Positions 1 through 12,661 of a stretch of 64,000 bases of DNA are shown here, in pieces. Position 1 is the stretch's first letter. Every line of letters starts with the position of its first letter. The position numbers were made by a program, and so were the translations under genes. The DNA is taken from assembly GCA_016871805.1 (NCBI GenBank), contig VHCG01000002.1, positions 1-64,000 on the forward strand, written 5' to 3'. Source of the stretch: Verrucomicrobiota bacterium. GTDB taxonomy: Bacteria; Verrucomicrobiota; Verrucomicrobiia; Limisphaerales; UBA9464. A model generated the notes under the pieces. The model searched no databases. It was not told the origin of the DNA and saw nothing but the letters and a program-made list of their open reading frames with translations.

Positions 1-186
1 CTCCTCTTCGGGCGCGGCCTTGAATCGCGGTATTCGCATACCCCCCCACTCCATCATGGTCGCAGCCCCTCACGCCATGCCCAGACCCTCCCTAAATCTA
101 GTGATAGATGACCTGGCCCCCAAAGTGGCCTCCCGTGAGCGGGTCAACGTCCCGGCGACCCAGCCGCAATCTGGGCGGGATCCCAG

Positions 187-1189
187 CTAGTTCCTGGGGG
201 GCTTGGCCAATAGTCCCGCTCGTCCTCCCGACGTCCTCCGTTGGCTGCCGCCCTGGAGTCCTTGGACCATGGCCTCGGCGAAGGGGCCGGTTTTTCCCGG
301 GATCTCGTCATGGAGCCATACGAAGCTGTCCGCGAGGGCTGAGGACTTCGACCACTCCGCGAACCGCTGGGTCGCTGAGACGGGTGTTTCCTCGCCGACG
401 GCTTGTCCTCCTGAATCCGTCCCCTTGGCCCAGATTCTGGGATAGACGGGGATACCTGGGAACGACCACTGGGTCGGCGTGTTCCATCGGCCCCCCGCCG
501 TAGCACTGGAGGTTGATGGCCTCGATGGCTCTGGGTCGCTGGCTGTTCACGGCCCGTGCCACGTTCTGCCAGAACTGCGCATTCGTGTAGGGGCAGAGGG
601 AGACCTCGAAACCGATGTCCCGCAGCATCACGGCGAAGCGGGTGATCGAGGTCTCATCATAGGTGACCTCGTCGTTCAGATCGATGGACTCGATGGCAGG
701 CAGGGCCTGCCGGAGCGCGGTCAGATTCCGCCAGAGGATGCTGTTGGTGGCTGTGCCGTCCTTCTTGATCAGGCCCCGGATGTTGTTGAACGCCGGCGAT
801 CCGGCGGCTCCGAACCCAAGGGTGACCCGACGTCCGCTGCTGCGCAGCCGGTTGAGGTCGTGCGCGAAGTTCGGATGCTGGGTCGCCCCGATGTAGGTCC
901 CATCGCGGGCGACCGGGAATTCCTTGGTGAGGTCCAGTGTGCCGTCCGAATCGACATGGACCGACCAGACGATCACCTCGGTGAACCTGGAGTCGATCAG
1001 TTCAGCCGGCGTCGCGTCGCGTCGCTTCTCCTTGTAGACCGGTCCTCCGACGTAGATGCCGAGGTGGGGCCATGCATTCCGGGGTATTAGGTTGCGCTTG
1101 GGTAAGGCGATGGTGATTCCACTCGGCATGTCATCATCCCACGATATGGCGGAGACCTGCTGCAGGAGCGCGAGTAGGGAAAGGATCAC
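187..1189 (-). pseudogene. GH18-like secreted glycosidase-fold protein, frameshifted
   Basis: The listed ORF (GTG start at 1189, the only start after an upstream in-frame stop) encodes a short hydrophobic leader (ILSLLALLQQVSA) and a TIM-barrel-like protein with GIYVGGPV, TEVIVWSVHVDS, ESIDLNDEVTYD and INLQCYGGG. These resemble GH18/endoglycosidase-like proteins of soil bacteria. After YGGG the listed frame turns into low-complexity sequence, but a shift by one base in a C6 run (491-496 on the plus strand) restores a sensible tail (NTPTQWSFPGIPVYPRIW, then ADSFVWLHDEIPG) that stops at 187-189. The rebuilt product is about 333 residues. Either the gene is frameshifted or the assembly carries a homopolymer error. 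Family assignment is moderate; the substrate is unknown. Confidence 0.6.
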
Positions 1190-1323
1190 GGCCGCGAGCC
1201 GGCCCGTGGTGTGGGAGAGATGCTTGGGGAACGACTACAGATGGTGGAGCGGATAGTAAAGGGGCTGGATCAGGACGGCTCGGAACGCCCGCCTTGGACG
1301 GCCCACCGCGTTCCCCTCTGGGC

Positions 1324-3060
1324 CTACAGGCGAGGCGGCGCGGGTCGGATCGGAGCCGTGCCGCTCTGGACTCCTCGGACCCGGGTCGCGCGGCGATAGA
1401 CCTTGTCGCCACAGGTCACATAGAGGTCGCTGAACTCGGGTCCGCCGAACGTCACATTCGACAGCCACTGACGCTGGGGCTTCGGGATGATTCCGTTCAC
1501 GCGGCCCGCCTGGTCACAAAACTGCAGGCCGGCCTCGGTCGTGACATACAGCCGCCCGTCCCGGTCGACCGTCATCCCGTCGGCCCCGCTCTGGGTCGAG
1601 CCGTCCACCAGGTGCAGGTGATGGTAGCGCTGCTTGAAGCGCAGGGAGCCGTCGTCGGCGATCTGGTACGACCAGACGAATTGCCCCCGGGTGTCGGCCA
1701 CGAGCAGCAGCGTCTGGTCGGGCGACAGCTGGACGCCGTTCGGAAAGCCGATGCCCTCGTCGACCACGCGCTTGGAACCGTCGGGCTGCACCAGCCAGAC
1801 CTTCTTGTTGCCCGGATCGGTGACGTAGAGTCGCCCGTTGGACGTGATGCAGAGGTCGTTGGACTCGATCCCGTCGGCGACCACGGTCTTCGCCCCGGTG
1901 GCGTCATAGGCGACGATCTGCTTCCGACCGTTTGCGGCGGCATACAGGCGTCCGTCGGGGCCGAACTTCAGTCCGTTCGCCCCGCCGGTGTCCTCGGCGA
2001 AGACGCTGACCTGTGCGTCAAGGCCGACCTTGTGGATGCGGTTGTTCGGGATGTCGGTGAAGTAGACCTCACCCTTGGCGTTGGCGGTCGGGCCCTCGGT
2101 GAACCGGTAGCCCTGGCCGACGAGCTGCCACTCGGAGCCGTTGGCAAGGACCTCCCTCACGACGGGCTGGCGGGATTTCTTCTCGGGGTTGGCCCGGATG
2201 GGGGCTGGGTAGTCCCGCCACAGCCAGCGCAGGGCGTCGGGGAAGATCTGGGTCGCATGGAGGCTGTCGTGACCCCCGTTGCTCCAGGAATGTTCGACGT
2301 CATAGCCCGCGAACTTCAGTGCCCGTTCCATCTCCTGGTTGGCCATCCACCAGTCGCCCCCGTAGATGTCGAGATCGTGGTCGCCGTCCTGCAGGAAGAT
2401 CCGGATCGGCTTGGGCTCGGTCTTGCGGATGAGAGTCGGGTAGGCATTGCCGCCGCGGAGGCCGACGTACGTGCCGACGCTGGTGAACACGCGGTGGAAG
2501 GCCTCGGGTCGTTCCCAGGCCGCGGTGAAGGCACAGATGCCACCGCTGCTCGCCCCTCCGATCGCACGATCATCGGGATTGGGGCTCAGTTTGAGCCCAT
2601 GGGTGCGCTCGATGAACGGGAAGAATTCGTCGAGGAGGAAGCGCGCGTAGGCGTCGCCGAGTCCGTCGTATTCGAGGCTGCGATTGAAGCGGTCGAGGGC
2701 GTTGGTCGACTGAGAGGGCACCCGACCGTGCATGATCAAGAGTCCGACCAGCGGCGGGATCTGCTTCCTGGCGATGAGGTTGTTGAAGACGTTGACCGCC
2801 TGGTAGCCGCCACCGTCCTGGAGGATCATGAGGGGTGCGGGGCGGGAGCGGTCGAGCTGCTGGGGGATGTAGACCGAGTAGGCGCGGATGGTTCCCGGGA
2901 AGACGCTGTTGGTGGCGGCGGTGTAGGTTCCCTTGACCACCTCTCCCTGGGGCACGCCCTCCTGCGGCTGGGAATCGGGTCCCGGCGGGAAGGGGTTTTC
3001 GGCGGCGGAGGTCAGGAAAAGGCCGAGCAGGCAGGGCAGGAGACGGAGGAAGCAGTTCAT
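1324..3060 (-). CDS. Secreted esterase fused to SMP-30/gluconolactonase-like beta-propeller
   Basis: The product is about 578 residues from an ATG at 3060, chosen because it opens a clean signal peptide (MNCFLRLLPCLLGLFLTSAAE); the longer listed ORF only adds non-conserved upstream codons. Residues about 40-310 form an alpha/beta-hydrolase esterase of the esterase D/enterochelin-esterase type, with the nucleophile elbow GGASSGG, an acidic DGDHDLDIYGG segment and a catalytic His in NGGHDSLHA. Residues about 320-565 form an SMP-30/gluconolactonase/LRE-like six-bladed propeller (FTEGPTANAKGEVYFTDI, NGLKFGPDGRLY, GFPNGVQLSPD). The likely role is periplasmic or extracellular hydrolysis of a carbohydrate ester and a lactone-like product. 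Substrate is not predictable. It lies 134 bp upstream of the GH18-like gene on the same strand. Confidence 0.85.
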   Translation of the reverse strand: MNCFLRLLPCLLGLFLTSAAENPFPPGPDSQPQEGVPQGEVVKGTYTAATNSVFPGTIRAYSVYIPQQLDRSRPAPLMILQDGGGYQAVNVFNNLIARKQIPPLVGLLIMHGRVPSQSTNALDRFNRSLEYDGLGDAYARFLLDEFFPFIERTHGLKLSPNPDDRAIGGASSGGICAFTAAWERPEAFHRVFTSVGTYVGLRGGNAYPTLIRKTEPKPIRIFLQDGDHDLDIYGGDWWMANQEMERALKFAGYDVEHSWSNGGHDSLHATQIFPDALRWLWRDYPAPIRANPEKKSRQPVVREVLANGSEWQLVGQGYRFTEGPTANAKGEVYFTDIPNNRIHKVGLDAQVSVFAEDTGGANGLKFGPDGRLYAAANGRKQIVAYDATGAKTVVADGIESNDLCITSNGRLYVTDPGNKKVWLVQPDGSKRVVDEGIGFPNGVQLSPDQTLLLVADTRGQFVWSYQIADDGSLRFKQRYHHLHLVDGSTQSGADGMTVDRDGRLYVTTEAGLQFCDQAGRVNGIIPKPQRQWLSNVTFGGPEFSDLYVTCGDKVYRRATRVRGVQSGTAPIRPAPPRL

Positions 3061-3068
3061 GGTGACAG

Positions 3069-3108
3069 GCCAAGAGCAAAGGCCCTTGGGCAAAGAGCCA
3101 AGAGCAAA
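3069..3108. repeat. Direct repeat GCCAAGAGCAAA, two copies
   Basis: The 12-mer GCCAAGAGCAAA occurs at 3069-3080 and 3097-3108, a 28-bp period, just upstream of the esterase/SMP-30 start codon. It could be an operator pair or a simple duplication. No known regulator motif is recognised. Confidence 0.4.
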
Positions 3109-3239
3109 AACGGGACTCACGCAGGGGTGCGGAGACGCAGAGGCGAGAGCACAGGATGAGCGATTCGAGGGGGCTGGGAGCGAGGAAAGAGGGGCATGGA
3201 TCCGCCGATGGGCCGATCCTGGGAGAATCCCTCCCGGGT

Positions 3240-3263
3240 CCCACAGCACCGTGTTGCTGTGGG
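3240..3263. repeat. Perfect inverted repeat (hairpin) in intergenic DNA
   Basis: CCCACAGCA and TGCTGTGGG form a perfect 9-bp stem around the 6-nt loop CCGTGT. It lies between the ferredoxin gene (its 3' side) and the esterase gene. No T-run follows on either strand, so it is not a standard intrinsic terminator; it may be a processing site or REP-like element. Confidence 0.5.
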
Positions 3264-3337
3264 AGCGTGATGTAGGGCGGTAGGCGCAATCCCGCACCGC
3301 TTCTCCCCGTGAATCCCCATCGGGGTGTCCGTGTGGC

Positions 3338-3625
3338 TCAATGCCCGGCCTTGAGAATCACCTCGCCGTGAAGGATTCGGTTGCAGCAGGTGAGACGGAA
3401 CTTCTCCGGGTCCTTGTTCCACTGGTCCAGGACGTCGAGCTCGTCGGGCGAAGGTGGAGTCAGATTCTCCATGCCCTTCACGACCTCCGCCACGCAGGTG
3501 CCGCAGGAGCAGTTGAAGCACCCGGCCTCCATCTCGACACCAGCGGCCTCTCCGGCCTCGATCAGGTTTTCCCCATCAGGGACCTCGGCGGAGACGTTGG
3601 CGGGGAGAATGGTGATCTTGGCCAT
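3338..3625 (-). CDS. 2Fe-2S ferredoxin (plant/adrenodoxin fold)
   Basis: This is a small iron-sulfur electron carrier of 95 residues, starting at the internal ATG (MAKITILPANV) rather than the longer listed start because the fold begins there. The cluster-binding cysteines follow the C-x4-C-x2-C pattern in AGCFNCSCGTC, with the fourth Cys in LTCCNRI near the C-terminus. An additional Cys lies inside the loop. The acidic C-terminal half (PPSPDELDVLDQW) is typical for partner docking. No reductase or oxygenase partner is adjacent, so its redox partner is unknown. Its upstream region abuts the divergent Tricorn protease gene. Confidence 0.85.
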   Translation of the reverse strand: MAKITILPANVSAEVPDGENLIEAGEAAGVEMEAGCFNCSCGTCVAEVVKGMENLTPPSPDELDVLDQWNKDPEKFRLTCCNRILHGEVILKAGH

Positions 3626-3744
3626 GATGTTCGGGTTCGCGCGGTGCGGTTTACGTGGCGGGACAATGTCGTGTGATGGCGGGTGGGGCAAGGCGACGGG
3701 ATTGGATTTGGCGGAGCGCCGGGGCTTTGGGCAGGCTCGACCGC

Positions 3745-6700
3745 ATGCGTTTCTTCTATGCGGTGTGGCTGGGTCTCCTGTTCGGCGGATTCCATGGGGT
3801 CTCCCAGGAGGCTCCCCGGGCGGTCGATGCCCGACTCATGAGGTATCCCGACGTCTCGGCCACCCAGATCGCATTCGTCTATGCCGGTGACATCTGGATC
3901 GTGCCCAAGGAAGGCGGCCTGGCCACACGCCTCAGTTCGCCCCGTGGCGAGGAGACCATGCCCCGGTTCTCGCCCGACGGTTCCCAGATCGCGTTCTCCG
4001 GCAACTATGACGGCAATCTCGATCTCTACGTGATGCCCACTGCAGGCGGCGTTCCGCGTCGCATCACCCATCACGGAGCCCCCGATCGGCTGGTGGACTG
4101 GTTCTCCGACGGGAAGCGGCTTCTCTTTGCAACCTCGATGACCAGCTACAAGGATCGGTTCAACCAACTCTACGAGGTCGATGTCGAGGGAGGGCTGCCC
4201 GCGAAACTCCCGATGCCCTACGGGGAATTCGGCAGCGTGAAGGACGACGGCAAGACCCTCGCCTACATGCCGATCTCGATCTCGTTCAGTACCTGGAAGC
4301 GCTATCGGGGCGGCATGGCGCCGGACATCTGGATCTTCAACCTCGAGACCCTGGAGTCGAGGAACCTGACCCGATCCGGGGCGGATGACTCCATGCCGAT
4401 GTGGCATGGGGACAACCTCTACTTCCTGTCCGACCGCGACGGAGCCAAGCGGGCGAATCTCTGGGTCTGGAACTCCAGGACCGACAAGTTCAAGGCCCTC
4501 ACGACGTTCACCGAGCACGACATCCACTTTCCAAGCGCGGGGCCCAAGGAACTGGTCTTCGAGAACGGGGGACGGCTCTACCTCCTCGATTACCAGACCG
4601 AGAAGTTGCGCGAGGTGCGGATCGATGTCGTGACCGACCAGGCCACGCTCAAGCCCAGGGATGTCAATGCAAGCGGGTTGATCCAGGACGGCGCCGTATC
4701 GCCGAAGGGCAAGCGGGTCCTGGTCTCGGCCCGGGGCGAGATCTTCTCCCTGCCGGCGGAGCAGGGGATCGTTCGCAACATCACCCGATCCTCCGGTGTC
4801 GCCGAGCGCTATCCGGCATGGTCGCCCGATGGCAGGTCGATCGCGTACTTCTCGGACCGTACCGGTGAGTACGAGCTGACAACCCGACCCGCGGATGGCA
4901 CCGGGAGCGAGACGAACCTCACGCGCCTGGGTCCTGGCTACCGCTACAACCTCTTCTGGTCGCCTGACTCCAAAAAAGTCGCGTTCATCGACCAGGCGAT
5001 GAAGGTGAACATCTACGACTTCGGGTCCGGCACCAATCGGGTCATCGCCCGACAGCTTTGGAAATATCACGGCGACCTTGCGGGGTTTCGGGTCGGATGG
5101 AGTCCTGACAGTCGCTGGATCACGTGGGGACAGGACCTGACCAACCAGCAGAGTGCCGTTGTGCTGCACGATCTGAAGGAGGACAAGACCCACCAGGTCA
5201 CCTCGGGGTTCTACAGCGACGACCTCCCGGCCTTCGACCCGGACGGAAAGTACCTCTATTTCCGGACGACCCGTAATTTCAACCCGATCTACAGCGAGCT
5301 CGACAGCACCTGGATCTATGCAAACGGAACCCGGATCGCGGTCGTGCCCCTGACGCGGGACCTCCCCAATCCACTGGCGCCCAAGAACGATGATGAGGAG
5401 CGTCCGAAGGAGAAGAAGCCGGATCCGACAACCAATGTGCCCGCCGCTCCGGTGGTGGTGGCCGGTACCAACACGCCTCCCGGGTCCGCCAGTGTTGCAG
5501 CCACGACCAATGCCGTTCCTTCGACGGCTGCAACCCCGGCCAAGACCGACGAATCTGGCGTCAAGGAAACCCGGATTGATCTCGAGGGATTTGAATCCCG
5601 CGTGATCCTGCTGCCGCCCGGCAGCGGTGCCTACGACACCGTCATCCCGGTTGCCGGGGGCAGGGTGCTGTATCGGCGGCTTCCGCGGACCGGAGCGGAC
5701 GGTGGATCGGCGACTCTCCATCTCTACGACCTCGAGAAGCAGGAGGAGAAGACCGTGATCGGGGATTGTGCCGGCGCTGAGTTGTCGGCTGACCGCAGCA
5801 AGCTGCTGGTGATCTCCGGTGGGCGCTGGGGCGTGGTCGAACCCAAGGAGGGACAGCGGATCGACAAGGCGGTGCCGACGGGGGATCTCGTCATGCGCCT
5901 CGATCCCCGGGCCGAATGGCGTCAGATCTTCGACGATGTCTGGCGGTTCCAGCGCGACTTCTTCTACGACCCGAATCTCCACGGTGTGGATTGGCCCCTG
6001 ATGCGAGAGCGGTACGGTCGCCTGCTGGAGGGCGCGGTGACCCGATGGGATGTCAACCACGTCATCGGCGAGCTGATTGGCGAACTCAACTCGTCGCATA
6101 CCTACCGAAGCGGCGGGGACCTCGAAAGCGCTCCCTCGCGCGGCGTGGGGTATCTGGGGTGTGATTTCCGCCTGACCAACGGCCTGTACCAGATTGCGCG
6201 TGTCATCGAGGCGGCGCCGTGGGATGCGGAGCCCCGGTCACCGCTGGCCCAGCCGGGTGTGTCGGTGAGGCCGGGGGATTTCCTGATGGCCGTGAACGGC
6301 GATCCGCTGGATCCGAGGAAGGATCCCTGGGCCGCATTCCAAGGGCTGGCGGATCGCACGGTGCTCCTGACCATCTCGACCAATGGCCAAGTGGAGGGGG
6401 GGCGGGAAATCCTCGTCCGGACCCTCGATTCCGAAGCCCGCCTCCGCCATCTCGCGTGGCAGCAGGAGAATCGTCGACGGGTCCAAGAGCGAAGCGGCGG
6501 TCGGATCGGCTACGTGTACGTGCCCGATACCGGGGTGAATGGACAGAATGAGCTGGTTCGCCAATGGCGAGGCCAGGTTGCCATGCCGGGTCTGATCATC
6601 GACGAACGGTTCAATTCCGGAGGACAGATCCCCGACCGTTTCGTTGAGGTGCTAAACCGGCCCTTGCGCAACTGGTGGGGTGTCCGTGACGGCGCGGACT

Positions 6701-7107
6701 GGCCTTGGCCGCTCACATCACAGCCTGGACCCAAGGCGATGTTAATGAACGGCTGGTCGGGGTCGGGAGGCGATTGTTTCCCGTACTACTTCAAGCAAAG
6801 CGGGCTGGGTCCGCTGATTGGCCAGCGCACCTGGGGCGGCCTGATTGGCATCACCGGGGCTCCCGGTCTCATTGACGGCGGGAGTGTCACCGTTCCGACC
6901 TTTGGCATCTACGATCTGAAGGGGAACTGGATCATCGAGGGGCACGGGGTGGATCCGGATATCGAGGTGGTGGACGATCCGTCCCGTCTGGCTCGTGGAG
7001 AGGATCCCCAGCTCGAGCGGGCGATCACCGAGGTGATGAAGTCCTTGGAGCGCCATCCCCCGACGGGGCCGAAGAAGCCCGCCTATCCGGACCGGAAGGG
7101 CAAGTAG
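3745..7107 (+). CDS. Tricorn protease homologue, secreted S41-family peptidase
   Basis: The protein is about 1120 residues, starting at ATG 3745, which opens a signal peptide (MRFFYAVWLGLLFGGFHGVSQ). The N-terminal half is two WD40/TolB-like propellers (RFSPDGSQIAF, PAWSPDGRSIAYFSD). A Pro/Ala/Thr-rich linker of about 80 residues (around 545-625) separates it from a PDZ domain and a C-terminal S41 catalytic core. Active-site segments are visible: ELNSSHTYRSGG (Ser784/His785) and NGWSGSGGDCFPYYF (probable nucleophile Ser1007), followed by EGHGVDPD. Tricorn degrades oligopeptides left by larger proteases. The signal peptide suggests a periplasmic role here. No Tricorn-interacting aminopeptidase genes are nearby. 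Confidence 0.9.
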   Translation: MRFFYAVWLGLLFGGFHGVSQEAPRAVDARLMRYPDVSATQIAFVYAGDIWIVPKEGGLATRLSSPRGEETMPRFSPDGSQIAFSGNYDGNLDLYVMPTAGGVPRRITHHGAPDRLVDWFSDGKRLLFATSMTSYKDRFNQLYEVDVEGGLPAKLPMPYGEFGSVKDDGKTLAYMPISISFSTWKRYRGGMAPDIWIFNLETLESRNLTRSGADDSMPMWHGDNLYFLSDRDGAKRANLWVWNSRTDKFKALTTFTEHDIHFPSAGPKELVFENGGRLYLLDYQTEKLREVRIDVVTDQATLKPRDVNASGLIQDGAVSPKGKRVLVSARGEIFSLPAEQGIVRNITRSSGVAERYPAWSPDGRSIAYFSDRTGEYELTTRPADGTGSETNLTRLGPGYRYNLFWSPDSKKVAFIDQAMKVNIYDFGSGTNRVIARQLWKYHGDLAGFRVGWSPDSRWITWGQDLTNQQSAVVLHDLKEDKTHQVTSGFYSDDLPAFDPDGKYLYFRTTRNFNPIYSELDSTWIYANGTRIAVVPLTRDLPNPLAPKNDDEERPKEKKPDPTTNVPAAPVVVAGTNTPPGSASVAATTNAVPSTAATPAKTDESGVKETRIDLEGFESRVILLPPGSGAYDTVIPVAGGRVLYRRLPRTGADGGSATLHLYDLEKQEEKTVIGDCAGAELSADRSKLLVISGGRWGVVEPKEGQRIDKAVPTGDLVMRLDPRAEWRQIFDDVWRFQRDFFYDPNLHGVDWPLMRERYGRLLEGAVTRWDVNHVIGELIGELNSSHTYRSGGDLESAPSRGVGYLGCDFRLTNGLYQIARVIEAAPWDAEPRSPLAQPGVSVRPGDFLMAVNGDPLDPRKDPWAAFQGLADRTVLLTISTNGQVEGGREILVRTLDSEARLRHLAWQQENRRRVQERSGGRIGYVYVPDTGVNGQNELVRQWRGQVAMPGLIIDERFNSGGQIPDRFVEVLNRPLRNWWGVRDGADWPWPLTSQPGPKAMLMNGWSGSGGDCFPYYFKQSGLGPLIGQRTWGGLIGITGAPGLIDGGSVTVPTFGIYDLKGNWIIEGHGVDPDIEVVDDPSRLARGEDPQLERAITEVMKSLERHPPTGPKKPAYPDRKGK

Positions 7108-7294
7108 TCCGGAGCAGAGGAGGCCGAGGGCACAGGGGGCTCGGCAAATCGCAGCGGGCAGGAATGCCAGAGAGACCGAGCCGATTGCGAGGGTGCAGGC
7201 GCAGCTTCCCATGCCTCCAAATGCCTGTGGGGCATGCACAGCAAGGGTTTGAAGCAGTTCTCTGGATCGCTGGCTCAGTCGTGAAGAGGCCTCC

Positions 7295-7328
7295 AAAGAA
7301 AAAGGCGCGGCTGCCGCGCAGCCGCGCC
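7295..7328 (-). terminator. Intrinsic terminator after groEL
   Basis: Reading the minus strand, GGCGCGGCT and AGCCGCGCC form a 9-bp GC-rich stem around a 7-nt loop, followed immediately by TTTTTCTT. It starts about 24 bp after the groEL stop codon and should end the chaperone transcript. Confidence 0.85.
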
Positions 7329-7351
7329 CTGTCCAAACATTTCCGGTTGGA

Positions 7352-8992
<1,641 letters not shown>

Positions 8993-9026
8993 TCAGTTTT
9001 CTGGTTGTGGTTGAAAGTGCTGGGTT

Positions 9027-9320
9027 TCAGGAGACGACGGCGATCAGGTCATCGGCTCCGAAGATCTTGTACTCCTTGCCGTCGATCTTGATCTCGGTCC
9101 CGCCGTACTTGGAGACGAGGACGCGGTCGCCGACCTTGACCTCGAAGTCCTGCTTCTTGCCATCGTCCTTGACCTTGCCGGTTCCGAGAGCGCGCACGAC
9201 GCCTTCGGTGGGCTTCTCCTTCGCGGAGTCAGGGATGATGATCCCGCCCTTCTTGGTTTCTTTTTCTTCGACGAGTTCCACGAGGACGCGGTCGCCGAGG
9301 GGTTTCACGTTGAGTGCCAT
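9027..9320 (-). CDS. groES: Co-chaperonin GroES (Hsp10)
   Basis: Heptameric cap of GroEL, 97 residues, full length. It shows [11 protein letters not shown] at the N-terminus, the mobile loop [18 protein letters not shown] and the C-terminal [18 protein letters not shown] segment. It lies between dnaK (90 bp upstream) and groEL (43 bp downstream) on the same strand, so co-transcription is likely. No CIRCE element (TTAGCACTC-N9-GAGTGCTAA) is visible in front of it. Confidence 0.98.
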   Translation of the reverse strand: MALNVKPLGDRVLVELVEEKETKKGGIIIPDSAKEKPTEGVVRALGTGKVKDDGKKQDFEVKVGDRVLVSKYGGTEIKIDGKEYKIFGADDLIAVVS

Positions 9321-9410
9321 ACTGTATGTATCGCGTTTTTTCTGTTGTGGTTGCTGATGATCAATCGCCGCCGCACCCGCGTCGGCATGGAAAAACCTGT
9401 ATCGCAGGGG

Positions 9411-11348
<1,938 letters not shown>

Positions 11349-11656
11349 ATGATTCCCTTTGGTGGCGACTTGTCTGCAAGGTTGATGCCGACCCGGTCGG
11401 GTAGGTCGGAATCTTGGTTTCCTCGGCAAAACCCGTGCTGACAGGCGATTATAAGGCAACGGAAATGAGCCTGGTTCTGTGCCATATTGGTCCGTTCTGG
11501 CTCAACAAGTGGGCGCATGTGCGCCGCTGAATCGGATCTTCTGGGGGAAGGGTCCCTGTAACGCCGCCGGCGAGTTCGGTATCCGGGTTCCAAAGAAACG
11601 GACGTGCAATGGCGTGCCCACGACGATAGCCTCACCCGTCAACAATCCAACCTATT
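11349..11656. other. Divergent intergenic region between dnaK and the HIBADH-like gene
   Basis: This is 308 bp without a supported gene. It carries the candidate dnaK -10 box and dnaK ribosome-binding site on the minus strand and must hold the start signals for the plus-strand dehydrogenase. I see no CIRCE element, tRNA or riboswitch in it. Confidence 0.6.
11448..11453 (-). promoter_or_regulatory. Candidate -10 box for the dnaK-groESL cluster
   Basis: A perfect TATAAT lies on the minus strand about 100 bp upstream of the dnaK ATG. The hexamer 17 bp further upstream (AACCAG) is a poor -35, and no heat-shock sigma consensus is obvious, so the call is tentative. Confidence 0.4.
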
Positions 11657-12568
11657 ATGAGCAAGCGAATTGGAGTGGTGGGAGTCGGACGAATGGGTGC
11701 CAACATGGCACGACGGTTGAAGGACTGCGGATATACGGTCACGGCGGTCTATGACGCACATCCCGAGTCGGCGGAGGCACTGGCGAAGGAACTGGGCTGT
11801 GCCAACCCGCGGAAACTCGCTGAGGTGACGGCTGTTTCCGACGTGATCCTGACCGTGGTGACCGATGACAAGGCGATGGACAAGATCTTCGCTAAGAAAG
11901 GGGACAGCCTGCTGGTCGGTGCCAAGGGCAGGGTCTTCATCAACTGCGCCACGGTATCCCCGGCCATCCATGTCGAGGTCGAGAAGCGGGCCAACCGTGT
12001 CAAGGCCGAGTCGCTTGAGGCCTGCATGGCCTCGTCCATCAACCAGGCCCGGAATGGCACGCTCTATCTGATGGTGGGTGGCAAGAAGGCCGTGTTCGAG
12101 GGAATCAAGCCGCTCCTAGTGAGTCTCTCCGACGACGGAAAGCTGCTGCGCTACATCGGTCGGTCCGGCCAGGCGGGTCAGGTCAAGGCGCTCGTGAACA
12201 TGGTGATGAACATCAACACCGCCGGGCTCGCCGAAGGCCTGGGCCTTGGGTCGGCTTTGGGGCTCGATCTCAAGGTTCTCATGGAGGTGTTCTCCCAGAC
12301 TGGTGCCAACAGCAGGGTCCTTGTGACCGATGGCGAGGACATGGTGAACCGTGATCACTCCTGCTTCTTCAGCGCGGCCCATGCGGCCAAGGACAGCGGC
12401 ATCGCCTATGGCCTGGGCCAGAAGGCGAAGCTCACCCTCCCGTTGGCCAAGGCGGCGCTGTCCCAGTACAAGCGCATGGTCCAGGTGGGCCTCGGTGGGC
12501 TCGACAAGTCGGGAATCGCCGAGTTGACCTTCAAGGGTCGTGGGCCGAAGAAGCGGTCCAGCCGCTAG
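11657..12568 (+). CDS. NAD(P)-dependent beta-hydroxyacid dehydrogenase, HIBADH family
   Basis: Member of the 3-hydroxyisobutyrate / 6-phosphogluconate dehydrogenase superfamily, which oxidises beta-hydroxyacids or reduces semialdehydes such as succinic or tartronic semialdehyde. The 303-residue protein has an N-terminal Rossmann motif GVVGVGRMGANMARRL and the all-helical second domain with catalytic Lys in GQAGQVKALVNMV. The substrate loop INCATVSPAIHVE departs from the common DMSTISP, so exact substrate specificity is open. It stands alone, convergent with the fusion gene and followed by a strong terminator. The stop is TAG. Confidence 0.85.
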   Translation: MSKRIGVVGVGRMGANMARRLKDCGYTVTAVYDAHPESAEALAKELGCANPRKLAEVTAVSDVILTVVTDDKAMDKIFAKKGDSLLVGAKGRVFINCATVSPAIHVEVEKRANRVKAESLEACMASSINQARNGTLYLMVGGKKAVFEGIKPLLVSLSDDGKLLRYIGRSGQAGQVKALVNMVMNINTAGLAEGLGLGSALGLDLKVLMEVFSQTGANSRVLVTDGEDMVNRDHSCFFSAAHAAKDSGIAYGLGQKAKLTLPLAKAALSQYKRMVQVGLGGLDKSGIAELTFKGRGPKKRSSR

Positions 12569-12592
12569 GACACCTCTCAGACTTGGAAATGC

Positions 12593-12625
12593 GACAGCCC
12601 CGCATGAGCGGGGCTGTCCTGTTTT
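12593..12625 (+). terminator. Intrinsic terminator between convergent genes
   Basis: GACAGCCCCGC and GCGGGGCTGTC form an 11-bp stem with loop ATGA, followed by CTGTTTT on the plus strand. It ends the HIBADH-like gene and, as a stem, may also serve the convergent glyA fusion. Confidence 0.85.
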
Positions 12626-12661
12626 CCGGGATGTTTCGTGGAACTCTTGGCCTGCAGGGGA

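Noticed and set aside
1-186. Gene at the left edge
   Set aside because: No frame across this stretch gives recognisable protein sequence; listed ORFs 108-503 and 144-506 are low-complexity shadows of the frameshifted GH18-like gene.
3562-6099. 845-residue minus-strand ORF
   Set aside because: It is antisense to the well-supported Tricorn protease gene. The protein is repetitive and lacks domains; long antisense frames are expected at this GC content. The same applies to 1294-3159 (+), 7376-8992 (+), 48615-51203 (-), 51247-53346 (-) and 45121-46830 (-).
9321-9410. CIRCE/HrcA operator before groES
   Set aside because: No TTAGCACTC or GAGTGCTAA-like half-site on either strand.
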